The notes beneath the pieces were generated by a model. It was not told where the DNA came from and ran no database searches. It was given only the letters and a program-made list of their open reading frames with translations. A stretch of DNA of 64,000 nucleotides from Urechis unicinctus (lineage: Eukaryota > Annelida > Polychaeta > Xenopneusta > Urechidae), in NCBI GenBank assembly GCA_034190875.2, contig CM067356.1, positions 68,288,216 to 68,352,215 on the forward strand, read 5' to 3'. Both the position numbers and the translations under genes were made by a program. How positions within the stretch are numbered: the stretch's first letter is position 1; the number at the start of each line of letters is the position of its first letter. This document shows positions 25,952 through 36,106 of this stretch, piece by piece.

Positions 25952-27180
25952 CTAACCTTGTGTTATATATATTAATAAAAAAATAGGTACTATTGTTCTA
26001 TTCCCATCCAAATCTTTGAGGGGTCTACATTTGCGTTTCGTTCTATCATCTCTACTTGTATGCTGAGGGGGATGAACAATCGGTGGGATGCCAGCATCAG
26101 CATTAATGAAAGTAGTTTCTCGTTCTTGCCCAACATCACAACCTAGATGTTCCATTGAGGAATCATGCTGACCAGTTTGCATTGCATCATCAGAATTAGG
26201 AACGTTAGACTGGTTTATTTGCCCCTGGCTGTAAGGTTCAACTTGGTTATCCTCTAGCCAAGAAGCCTGCATGGCACGTCCATGGAACTTCTTGATATTG
26301 TTTACATGGACCGTTGTAGTTTTAGCCCCAGGAGCCTGATGAAGAGTGAAAGTCACAGCGTTGCGCTGTCCAATCACCAAATATGGGCCTTTGTATGGTG
26401 AGGCCAACTTGTTCCCCACCAGAGACGAAGAGTGATACCGAAGGACCCTGTCACCAATCTTTATCGCTCTCTTCCCTGCTCGTTTGTCATATTCCGCTTT
26501 CTGCCTTTGAGCAGCCTTGCCCTTGCCAAATGCAGTCTAGCCCTTTCATGATTGATTTGGTAAACTTTCCTGACCCACTCCACATATTCAACTGGACAGA
26601 ATGGTTTGTCGTCCTCATTATGAGGGGTGAACATTAGATCAATTGGCATAGTCGCCTCTCGAACAAATATAAGTTTGGGCTACAGTTACTACTCTTGTGA
26701 GCAGTTGCCTGGTAGGCACTTAGGACATAGGGAAGATGATCATGCCAGTCCTCTGTGTCATCCTCACATAGATTAGCTAACATGGCCAACAATGTCCGAT
26801 TGAACCGTTCCACCTGCCCATGTGACTGTGGATGGCAAGGTGTCGTTCTTATCTGAGTGATGTCAAAAATATTACAGACTTCATGGGTAAGAATGGACTG
26901 GAATTCAGGCCCCTGATCTGAATGGATCAACCGAAGACAACCAAATCAACAAAACACCTCTGTCACAAGCACGTCTGCCACTTAGAAAAGTAGTCTGTCA
27001 CGACTAAGATACAAGTATTTCCACTTGTTGCCTCAACTGGCATGCTCATTATGCTCGTGGCTTTCGCTTTTGACAGGGTATGCATTCCTGGCACCACCTA
27101 TCTACATCACTGTGTATGCCAGGCCACCAAAACTTGTCCTCAAATTTGGACAATGTCCTCCTAATCTCCATATGCATGGG
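25952..27180 (-). pseudogene. Gypsy-type integrase remnant
   Basis: This is the end of a pol gene in several broken frames. Near 27050-27180 is the zinc-binding part, with HMEIRRTL and CQECIPCQKRK. The first core Asp lies in VTDYFSKW near 26990. The second is in HSDQGPEFQS near 26900 and the Glu in HPQSHGQVERFNRTL near 26820, completing a D,D-E integrase core. A C-terminal SH3-like part (LASPYKGPYLVIG...VHVNNIKKFHG) sits at 26270-26410. The stop is at 25952-25954. Gypsy integrases insert reverse-transcribed DNA into the host genome. Frame breaks occur near 26930 and 26640, so it is inactive. Confidence 0.88.
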
Positions 27181-28510
27181 TAAAAAAAGTTGAGAATTTT
27201 GAAAATCCTGATAAAAGCTGGGGGCCGCAGGGCCCCTGGTCAGGTCCAGGGCGAAGTGTTGGCCAGGGGGCCGGAGGCCACTGAAAGCTCCTTGAACGTA
27301 GCCATTTTAGTGGATCTGAAATGCCTTTTCCAGGCTTTAATTTTAAATATTGGAATAAGGTTTTTCAGACAAATATGACTATGAATAAGTATACTGATAT
27401 ATATGTGACACTACATACTGAAGAATATCCTGCATAAGCGAGCCAGTAACAGTGATTTACTATGTATGTAATTTTTCACATTTTGGATATTTTCTTTTAA
27501 AAATGTTTGAAAAGAATAATTTCAACAACAATTGTGATTCTAGATTATTTAACTGAATTTTTTTAAACAACATTTTCATATTTTGAACAACACAGTGCCA
27601 TATTATCACTATTTTAACAGTTATATATACTAAAATATATACAGTCAATGGGAGTGACTCATTAGAAGTGACTTAAGTGCACTTTATTCTTTTCCATCTT
27701 TTGGAATAGCTGGAGACGTGCTCATGCTTTCTTTTTCCGAGCCCAACGTTCTCTTTCTTCAGTACGCTTTTCTTCAGCGTAAGAAGTTTTTGTACTCTTT
27801 TGGCTTTCTCAGCCTTCAGTTGAAGCACAGACGCACATGATTTTTCCTGCATTTGCTGTTGTTTCAGCTCTGCTAGCTGTTCAATTTCAACATCAACATT
27901 GTACTGACTGGTTTCTGATGCCAGCTTTCCCATCAGTTCCTCATCAGTGGTGAACGAATGCATAAATGAGGCCAGTCGTTGAAATGAGGTCGCTGTCTGC
28001 TGATGACAATTTGTTGTAACAACCATGACTCAAACCAATTTGCCTGATTGTTTGACTCCTTTGATTGGTGTACTATACTGATCGTATTGGTTGTATTTTG
28101 GGATTGCAGTTGTACCACACTGACAGTGTCAATGGAAGTTTGAACGGCACAGTCAACATATGATTTTAATGAAACTTCCTTTTTTTATTACTACTTGTAC
28201 ATGGCCTTCATGATAGCCCATCAGCATTTCTGTGGGAACTTCCTGCCCTATGCACTACCTCAATGTCAGTTTCCAGTTCCATCCTGGGTCTATGCTGTCC
28301 ATTGCCTTCTCTATTGCACTCAGACATTGCGCGGTATACCCTTATCAAGAACCCTGGCATAAACAATCTTGTTTTTTATTACTACTTGTACATGGCCTTC
28401 ATGATAGCCCATCAGCATTTCTGTGGGAACTTCCTGCCCTATGCACTACCTCAATGTTAGTTTTCAGTTCCATCCTGGGTCTATGCTGTCCATTGCCTTC
28501 TCTATTGCAC
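27181..28510 (-). other. hAT-associated sequence with a Lys-rich minus-strand frame
   Basis: From 28026 down to 27673 a 117-codon minus frame is open, rich in Glu, Lys and Gln (coiled-coil-like), followed by AT-rich sequence. Its product is not recognised. It probably belongs to the hAT-like insertion to its right. The GC-rich patch at 27225-27290 is non-coding. Confidence 0.4.
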
Positions 28511-28564
28511 TCAGACATTGCGCGGTATACCCTTATCAAGAACCCTGGCATAAACAATCTTGTT
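28182..28564. repeat. 191-bp tandem duplication
   Basis: The unit beginning TTATTACTACTTGTAC near 28186 recurs 191 bases later near 28377, nearly identical. It lies within the hAT-like sequence and disrupts it. Confidence 0.9.
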
Positions 28565-28930
28565 TTCACTTATGGACACATCTGTAGCACCATCAAACAT
28601 GATTGAAAGCACCTGTGCATTCTTTACTAATGTTATTGTCTGTTCTTGAATGTCATCAAAAATAAACTTCATGAATCGCTGGCAGACTTTATCAGTTTCA
28701 TGGCTATTTGGGATGATGACCCCATTTTTTTGTTGAAGTGACAGGAGACTTGTATACACGCAACTGATCTGCCTGGTAATCATAAAGGCGTTTAAGGGCT
28801 ACATCCATTGGTCCAATAAGTGCAGGTGCGCAGGCTTGTATTCTACTAGGACCAGAGCTAGGGCCAGACTCGGAATAATAACTGACAACCTCCCTTATTT
28901 CCCCAGTATGGGAAGCCAACAAAGTGCTGT
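28511..28930 (-). pseudogene. hAT-type transposase fragment (ZNF862/DUF4371-like)
   Basis: The minus-strand frame 28783-28511 contains CQRFMKFIFDDIQEQ and LSIMFDGATDVSISENKIVY. The phrase FDG(S/A)TDxS is the conserved beginning of the catalytic domain in hAT-like transposases related to ZNF862-type proteins, and includes the first catalytic Asp. The start is frameshifted from a second piece at 28704-28922 and the 3' side runs into a tandem duplication. Only a part of the protein remains. Confidence 0.6.
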
Positions 28931-29736
28931 GTGGTGAGCGGGTGTGGTGAGCGGGTGTGGAGAACGGCGGGTAGCACGAGTAGAGTATCCCGCAGACTAG
29001 GAGGCTGACTAGCGCTTCGGTATCGGCATTGGCGTACGCTTTCTAAATCAAAAACTGTTAGCATGCATTTCTGCCAGAAGAGAAAATCTACATCCAGACC
29101 CAGTTCTCACCCTTGATGGCAACGTTATTCCTGGGGTGGAAGAAACCAAGTTTCTTGGGATAATTTTTGACAGAAAGCTAAATTTTAAAGCTCTCATTTC
29201 TTACCTAAATAAGAAATGTTTTAGGGCAATCAATCTTTTAATGACGTTGTCCAATACTGATTGGGGAGCGGACCGGAAAGTCCTTTTGCGGCTTTACCGC
29301 TCCAAGTTGGACTATGGCTCTTCTATCTATCGTGCTGCCCGTCGCTCATATCTTCGAAAATTGGAGACAGTCCAAAATCAGGCTCTGAGGCTTTGCCTCG
29401 GGGCTTTCAGAACCTCTCCAATCCCCATTTTACATGTGGAAGCCAACGAGGCACCACTTGGGGTTCGGAGGGAGCAGCTTGCCATACAGTATGCCCTACG
29501 CTTAAAGTCCAACCCCCAGAATCCTGCATTTGATGTTGTTTTTAATCCTGGAAATATCCATTTTTATGGGAGTAGTCCGAATGCTATCCCTTCGTTTGGT
29601 CTGCATATCAAAGAATCGCTGGATGGGTCATGCTCTAATTTGAATACTGTGGCGGTTGAGACTGTGCCAAGGTCTCCCCCATGGCAATTGAAAACCCCAA
29701 CAGTAGATAAATCGCTGTCAGTCAACACGAAGGGAT

Positions 29737-29746
29737 CTCATGAGCC
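29737..29746 (+). repeat. SINE target-site duplication, left
   Basis: CTCATGAGCC, exactly repeated at 30152-30161. Confidence 0.93.
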
Positions 29747-30151
29747 TTTCCCCTGTGGGTCCAGGGGTAGAAGAGGCCTCTGTATCCTCCTGCATGTCGT
29801 AAGAGGCGACTAATAGGGGGCAACCTGTTGGCAGTGGGTTGCGACTCGTGTAAGTGAACAATGGGATCCAAGTGGTTGAGTGGAGCGGCCCTTTTGAGGG
29901 CCGTATCTGCAACACACTACTCTGGCCCAGAATTTGCCTAGACGAGAGGCTGGAATGGCCGGGTACAGTCAATCGGCTGGTGGTGACTTGCCCTAGGATA
30001 CTATTTGCATTTTTATCTATTTCTACATCATCCACTGTCCCTGTTTTTTTCCATTTATCTTAGAAGGTGGCTGCTTAATCAGGTAATCTTTCTAGGCGCC
30101 ATATAACACATACGTGTTGGTGTGCCGTTAAACCCTATTCTCAATCACTCA
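29747..30151 (+). mobile_element. SINE inserted in the LINE ORF
   Basis: A 405-bp non-coding insert starts with TTTCCCCTGTGGGTCCAGGG and contains a GTCGTAAGAGGCGACTAA hairpin-like piece. Its end shares the LINE's own 3' tail (CCATATAACACA...GTGTTGGTGTGCCGTTAAAC) and finishes with CTCA repeats. It has a perfect 10-bp target duplication, and the LINE frame continues unchanged after it. A second 5'-truncated copy is at 49938-50137. Confidence 0.93.
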
Positions 30152-30161
30152 CTCATGAGCC
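30152..30161 (+). repeat. SINE target-site duplication, right
   Basis: CTCATGAGCC, identical to 29737-29746. Confidence 0.93.
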
Positions 30162-31389
30162 AGATTTTTTCCTTCACCAATTTAGAGAGATAAAGGATAA
30201 ATATTCGGACCGTTCTGCCCTTTACACAGGCGGTTCGAAAGAAGACAATAACATTGGAGCTGCAGCCTTTATGGGGAAATCTGTTTTTAACATGAGGCTA
30301 CCACCTCCACTGTCAATTTTCCACGCCAAGCTTAAAGCTCTTTCTATTGCACTGGGACTTATTGCCCAGTCGGGTAAAAGACGCTTTGTTGTGTTTTCAG
30401 ACTCCCTGTCTGCCCTGGAGGCAATAACAGGGAGTAATTTCCGTAATGTTTTTATTTTAAATATTGTGCTTTTATATTCTCCATTGACAGATCGTGGCAA
30501 GGATATTTTGTTTGTATGGGTACCGAGCCATGTTGGTATCCCTGGTAATGAGAGGACAGACAGACTCGCCAAGGAATCCCTCAGCATGAATGTGACTGAG
30601 GTCAAAGTCCCCTTTACAGACTTAAAACCTCAGGTCGTCCAATTTTTTAAACAGAAATAGCAGGACCAGTGGGATGAATCCATCCCAAACAAACTCCACG
30701 AAATTCAGCCCTTACTTGGGGAGTGGCCACAGAGCTGCAGAGAGAGCCGAAGAGAGGAGTTTATTCTTGCTCGCGCTCGTATAGGACACACCTACACAAC
30801 TCATGCCTTTCTACTAAGGGATGAGCCCATCCCTGAATGCATTCCTTGTCAATGTGCCTACAACGTCAAGCACATTCTCATCGAATGTGCTGATTTGATT
30901 TTGATCCGAAATCACTTTTTCCGGGTTCAAACCCTTGCAGCATCGTTTGAAAGGGTGAATCCATCCAAGATACTTGGATTCATAAAAGAGATTGGACTTT
31001 TCTATAGATTTTAGACCATACAATTCTCAAATTATTATACATAATTCAATAAATATTATTCAATTAATACTACTGGGTTTAATTTTTAGTTAGTTTTAAC
31101 CCTCGACTCCTTATCCTTTCGTACTCGTATTTACCCCTCCTTAAGTAGGCACCATATAACACACTAGTGTTGGTGTGCCGTTAAACCCTATACATTACCT
31201 TACCTTGTTGATTAAAATGCCAACCGGCTCATTATTTTGGTTTGGGGGATTATTTTGGTTAAGGTTTTAGTTTTGGGGGTTTACAATTGTAAGAGTTTAA
31301 TGAATTGTTTGTTTTGCCAATTTAACAGTGCAAACTGAGCTTATTGACTGAGCCTGTGGTTCGTATCAAGGATCCTTTGCTTGTCAAGG

Positions 31390-31407
31390 ATCCCATCGCT
31401 GCCACCA
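31390..31407 (-). promoter_or_regulatory. Primer-binding site of the Gypsy-type element
   Basis: On the minus strand TGGTGGCAGCGATGGGAT starts five bases after the 5' LTR. It is complementary, with one mismatch, to the 3' end including CCA of animal leucine tRNA of the AAG type as I recall it. Confidence 0.75.
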
Positions 31408-31412
31408 AATAA

Positions 31413-32105
31413 TGTAGTGTGAAACCTAGATGTGTGTTAAATCAGTGGCTTTAGAGGCTTGATCAGTCAATGAAACCACAGTTTTCTTATAAAAATAGAA
31501 GGTTTTTTTATATAAAAACAGGAAACACAACTACCAACTATTAAAGATATTTCAGTGAAAAGTCCCAAAATTTTCCTTGCCAAGAATACTAATTTTAACA
31601 CATTTGTTCGAAATTATTCCCACTTAGACACTTACGGGTAGTGCTAAGGAGCTAGCAGGCAGCGACAGAGCTGACAGGCAGCGATTTGAGCTGGCAGACA
31701 GCAGGGACTGACAGGCAGTCGTGTCTTGGTCTTGAGGGCTCACTACCGGGCAGTGATCTGGTGATTCTGCCTAACCAGGAAAAAATCCCCATATTTACAC
31801 ACTTTTCTAATAAACCCACGTGATACTAAAAACTAACATATACCAAAATATTCAAACATACCATCATAAAATAGAATTTACGCCCACCACACTTTAAAAC
31901 TATGTCCAACAGATGCTATCACTGCTCTACACATGGAGGATATAAAAATCAAAACAATCCCGAGATGCAATGCGGGAATGTTTTTAATCATTGAATATGA
32001 CACTGCCTAAATTACATAAATGAAAACAAATAGTTCTAAATTTACACTGGTTACTAACTAAAAAAATCAAATCATCCTGAAGACATCTAATAATGATAAT
32101 AAAAA
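31413..32105 (-). repeat. 5' LTR of the Gypsy-type element, downstream part
   Basis: In element sense the LTR ends CACACTACA at 31413. From 31461 upward it aligns with the other LTR at 24481. It is interrupted by the MULE after 32105 and resumes at 44972. Confidence 0.85.
32097..32105. repeat. MULE target-site duplication, left
   Basis: TAATAAAAA, exactly repeated at 44963-44971. Nine bases is the usual length for Mutator-type elements. Confidence 0.9.
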
Positions 32106-32141
32106 GGCAGAGGCTATTCGTACGGCAGCCGTACGAATAAG
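32106..32141. repeat. MULE terminal inverted repeat, left
   Basis: It starts GGCAGAGGCTATTCGTACGG. Against the inverse of the right end (starting CGCAGTGGCTATCCGTACGG) only about three of the first 34 positions differ. Confidence 0.92.
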
Positions 32142-32252
32142 ATGGGAATTGGCTATCTGTACGGCAGCCGTACGAATAGATAGGAACTGGCTATTCGTAC
32201 GGCAGCCGTACGAATAGATGGGAACTGGCTATTCGTACGGCAGCCGTACGAA
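32117..32252. repeat. Four palindromes in the MULE left end
   Basis: A palindrome with 10-base arms TTCGTACGGC / GCCGTACGAA around one A occurs near 32117, 32155, 32194 and 32232, spaced 38-39 bases (the second has one change). Half-site remnants follow near 32270-32330. The right end has one copy with a T centre and one arm altered. These are likely transposase-binding sites. Confidence 0.9.
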
Positions 32253-32330
32253 TAAGAAGGATTTTGGCTATTCGTATGATTAATTGGGGGCATTTTGGCT
32301 ATTCGTATCGGTTGTTTTGGCTATGCGCAC

Positions 32331-32744
32331 AATACGAGTAGCTAGTTATACAGTTAATGTCTTTCATGACAGCTCAGCAGTACCATGTCATTGTAAGTGT
32401 TGTGGTGGGATGTTGAACTTCAATATATATGCTCTTAGCTGTGTAAATACTTTGTACTTTGCCTAGCAATGTTGTACAAAGTTAAGAATACAAAGGCCTA
32501 GAAGCGTGGAATAGTTGGATGGAACTTAGTTGTTGTAATCCAGTATTCGCCTATTTAGAAAAATACCCAAAATATTAAGGATATGGATGCTTTTTCCACT
32601 ATCACAAAACACCTCCTTGGCTTTGTAATAAAATTTAAAAGATATAGCTATGGATTGATAGAAATGATCAACAGAGTGCTGGTAAAAGTAAAGAAACAAT
32701 TTGTATTGCAGTTGTGAACAATGTTTATTCACAACTAAAACACA
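32331..32744. other. MULE left subterminal non-coding DNA
   Basis: Nothing recognisable beyond its position after the end of the transposase gene. Confidence 0.6.
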
Positions 32745-33187
32745 ACAGTTCATGAAACACACACACACACACCTTTCCCAAGGACAGGAACCATTGCCTC
32801 TGGGCACCTCAGCAACAACACAGACAAGTAGTTACGAGTTAGGTCGGTTCATACATAAAACATAATGCGGTAATGACAAGCTACCAGAACATTAGCCGTA
32901 CAACATGGAACTGTTACTTTATAACTTAAACATAACAGTTCATGAAACACACACACCTTTCCCAAGGACAGGAACCATTGCCTCTGGGCACCTCAGCAAC
33001 AACACAGACAAGTAGTTACGAGTTAGGTCGGTTCATACATAAAACATAATGCGGTAATGACAAGCTACCAGAACATTAGCCGTACAACATGAAACTGTTA
33101 CTTTATTACTAAAACACAACAGTTCATGAAACACACACACACACCTTTCCCAAGGACAGGAACCATTGCCTCTGGGCACCTCAGCAA
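32725..33187. repeat. About 187-bp tandem repeat, 2.4 copies
   Basis: Units start near ACAGTTCATGAAACAC at 32745, 32935 and 33119. They carry ACC-TTTCCCAAGGACAGGAACC and GCCTCTGGGCACC. The last unit runs into the final exon, so the array grew from the gene's 3' end and overlaps its 3' flank. Confidence 0.92.
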
Positions 33188-33188
33188 C

Positions 33189-33452
33189 TTAACAACCAGG
33201 GCAGAAAAAAATGCCTCTGGGTCGCTTGGTAACATTGGCACACTGAAAGTGGTACCACAAGTAGCAACCAGAGCAGAGGACCCATTTAACTTGTTTATGG
33301 GGAGGATTTGTACATCTCTCCATGGCAGCACATCTGTTGCTAGTGGCTGCATCAGCAGTCATGAGGCGGTTAGCAACATAGCATCTGTACTTGGAGCAGT
33401 GTTGCTGATCCATGACTGATGGCTGTGCCCCACAAGCCAATGCCTCTGCATT
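33189..33452 (-). CDS. Exon 10 of the MULE gene: peptidase end and PHD-type finger
   Basis: The exon follows a CTTTCAG acceptor. The first part, to KYRCYVANRLM, resembles the closing helix of a Ulp1-type peptidase. It is followed by CTNPPHKQVKWVLCSGC and YLWYHFQC, then IFFCPGC and the stop. The spacing of Cys, a His before Cys, and the Trp-Tyr-His match a PHD finger, a domain that usually reads histone tails. Linking a transposon protein to chromatin would be a reasonable role, but this is inferred. Confidence 0.8.
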   Translation of the reverse strand, partial: NAEALACGAQPSVMDQQHCSKYRCYVANRLMTADAATSNRCAAMERCTNPPHKQVKWVLCSGCYLWYHFQCANVTKRPRGIFFCPGC

Positions 33453-33583
33453 CTGAAAGCAGTCAGGAGTGGTTACAGTTTTATCATGCATCTTCTATGA
33501 ATGGTCATTCATAAAAAGTCACTCAACAAATCCAAACAAATAGCCTAACATAAAGAAATGCACAGCAACAGAATGGGTCATAC

Positions 33584-35212
33584 CATTAGGACAAAAACGC
33601 CACAGCTGGACCCATCACTTTGCTGCCCACTGAGTGAAGGTTCATGCTGCCAGTCCAGCAGAATTTCCCCAGTGACTCTGGCTCTTATGTTCATGTTCTT
33701 CCTGAAAACACAAAACAAATAAAAATGAAACATCCCCTTCATTTCCTATTCTTTGGGCTGCAATGTGCCTGTGTGAACAGTGTGAGTTGGAAAACTGGTG
33801 AGACTTACTGCCTGTGGCTAACCAGCTAAGCCTCGCCATCCTTGTAGCGGTCGGTCATTCCGTTGGAGCGAGTTGAGGAAAAAAACCGTCCTTTTAGCAA
33901 TGTCTGCCACGAACAGCATCCAGTGTTCTCCTGTTGACTGGCGTCCTTTGACAAAGGTGCTTGATGCACCAAAGCTGTGAGGTATCATGACATACCTGTA
34001 GCTGGCCAGTTTTACCTATACATAACAGTACAAAACCCAACTGTGTTAAGCATAGAAATTGTGGTTGCCTTTGCTTTTAAGGCTGCTCCAACAAATGTAT
34101 GCTTGCTGTTAACAAAATGCTGCCTTATTGTGTTGGAGGATATGGGTCTACAAACACGCTAATCAGTTTGGCATGAGTAATGGCTAGCAAAACAATATAC
34201 CATATATTTATATGGTTATAGCATACAAGAAACCAAGTTTTTTGCACAATAAGTCTTTTGGAAAGATACAATTTAAAAAATCCTAATCCTGGCACCATAT
34301 ATATGGAAAACCAATAATCTTACATACCGATCCAAACAACCACTCAGTATATCGCCCTCTCTCCCATTGCTGAGTGATATGGCACGGCATCTGGAACAAT
34401 ATCCTTGGGTGCTCCATCTGCAGCTGCACCATGTAGCTGTCTATGACCTACCAAATGGTTAGGAAGTGAATTAGGCCTGCTGGATAATCGATAAAATACA
34501 ATCACAATAGTTTTTTTTGTACTATAGAGCTATTCATACTAAGATATTGGCCCATCAAGATAACTCCACATACCAATAGAATAGTTGCTTGTGTTCTGTC
34601 AGCGCTGAGGTCCTCTACCACTGATCTATTTGTTAGACAACAACCATCACCACATTCATAAGTCACATGTTTATATACCTGACCACCCTTTTTTACCCAA
34701 GTATTTGACAAGATATTTTTTGAACAATTGTTAGTACGTGCTCTTATATTATGTTAGACAACAACCACCACCACATTCATAAGTCACATGTTTATATACC
34801 TCACAACCTTTTTCATGCCAGTATTAGACAAGAAATTTTTTGAATAATTGTTAGTACGTGCTCTTTTTTATGTTATGTACGGTTGGTTTAAACATTGTCA
34901 ACAGGGAATAATACCTACCACGTCATTAAGCCAGTTCGGATCCCGCAGGGTTGCCAAATCTGCTTTGGTGACTACAAAACTTCCAACTGTCACGTCCCTG
35001 GGTGGTTTATGTTCATTTTGAAAAGGAGGTAGATGAGCTGGCCATGGGTCGACATCCAGGGTCTTCTTTGCCTTTCCTCCTTTTTGGGTGCCAGTCTTCC
35101 TCTTTCGAGTAAAAGACCAAGATTTGCCCTCCTTGGGTCTGCCCTTTACCCGCACTTTTAAAGGCAGCTTTAAACCCATGAGTTGGTCACTCTGAGAAGC
35201 TGACCGAACTGA
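33584..35212 (-). CDS. Exons 6-9 of the MULE gene: Ulp1/SENP-like C48 peptidase
   Basis: Exon 6 (34919-35212) has a basic linker (KGRPKEGK, RKRKTG) and ends LRDPNWLNDV. Exon 7 (34328-34447) continues VIDSYMVQLQ and ends EWLFGS. Exon 8 (33809-34015) has YRYVMIPHSFG and EHWMLFVADIAKRTVFFLNSL. This matches the His-Trp...Asp-Ser-Leu motif of Ulp1-family proteases with catalytic His present and Asp replaced by Asn. Exon 9 (33584-33697) has QQSDGSSCGVFVLM, the Gln and Cys of the active site. C48 peptidases cut ubiquitin-like modifiers from proteins. In plants Ulp1-like genes are known inside MULEs (Kaonashi). A TAG at 33818-33820 lies three codons before the exon 8 donor. Confidence 0.83.
34631..34872. 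repeat. 121-bp tandem duplication in a MULE intron
   Basis: TGTTAGACAACAACCA starts near 34631 and again near 34752; the copies are about 90% alike. They lie between exons 6 and 7. Confidence 0.88.
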
Positions 35213-36106
35213 CTGTGACCAAATAATAATACGTGAAAAGCACATCCTATTGATGTAAATAAGGCATGTTATACTCATCATGCAATGAATTAGGACAAAA
35301 GGGGAGAAAGTTCTGTCCATTTACATACAACTTTCTGAACTTACCTCCCCCGACATCTGCCATACTGTTGGGAGGCTCTGTGCAGCCGGATCAATAACCC
35401 TCACAACCTTGGCTGGTGCAGCATCCATCTTTGGTTGGACATCAACCTCATCCGAGCTGACAACCCCCACCACCTCAGCGGAAGGTTCTCGGACTGGGAC
35501 ATCAACAACCTACACAGGAACAGGGAATTATTAATCCACAAAGCCATGTGTAAACATTACCAAGAGTGATGGAACAGGAAGACAGGAGTCAGCTTCACAA
35601 CAGCAATTATAAATTACCAAAGGTTCGTCTCTGCTTGGAGTCGTGTCAGGAGTGGAGCACACCCTCGAGTCGGATTCATCTCCCAGCAGCGACAGAGCGG
35701 AAGACGGGCTCCCAGGAACAACGTCAACCTGTGTTATCAGACATTTTAATTCAATTACTGGTATCAGTGTTGCAGTGAGATGACATCTGTCACCCCTGTA
35801 AACCCATACATACACATAACTTGTTGTACACACACTGGATATACAAATAATATAGCTTGCCTTACTATAGTATTGGTTGCAATATGGATTCGGAAAATTA
35901 AAGGCAACACCTACACTGTCTGTAGAATGCCTCTTCAGCACAGGAACAGTTCCAGTCTGAAATGGAATGCAAAACAAAGTAATATACATTGCAAGTTGTT
36001 TATTGTAGAAGCACGTGTACCGCTTAAATGCGTACGCTGAGCATCACTAAAATAGCATTGTCACAGCAATTAAAGAAGGCTGGGATAACAAGTTTTGCAT
36101 TGTAAA

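Larger units (their letters stand above)
29075..31013 (+). pseudogene. LINE ORF2 C-terminal part: RT thumb, RNase H, zinc knuckle
   Basis: The frame starting before 29136 reads ETKFLGIIFDRKLNF and LYRSKLDYGSSIYRAA, typical of the region after the reverse transcriptase active site. After the SINE, in the same frame across the duplicated target, comes an RNase H domain. Its residues are YTGGSK (first Asp replaced by Gly; the usual motif is YTDGS), HAKLKALSIAL (the usual Glu site is HAELxA, here Lys), VFSDSLSALEAI (Asp) and VWVPSHVGIPGNERTDRLAK (His and last Asp). A stop at 30658-30660 interrupts the tail, which continues to CIPCQ...KHILIEC, a Cys/His knuckle, and ends near 31013. Two altered RNase H acidic residues add to the evidence that this copy is dead. 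Confidence 0.85.
29043..31206 (+). mobile_element. 5'-truncated LINE of the I superfamily
   Basis: The end of a non-LTR retrotransposon runs from within the reverse transcriptase to its 3' tail. A one-base frame break near 29079, a TAG at 30658 and an inserted SINE (29747-30151) disable it. The 3' end, about 31143-31206, closes with GTGTTGGTGTGCCGTTAAAC followed by ACCTT repeats. Confidence 0.88.

Noticed and set aside
28232..28606. Plus-strand frame of 124 codons
   Set aside because: It is the opposite strand of a duplicated hAT-like sequence and repeats itself because of the 191-bp duplication.
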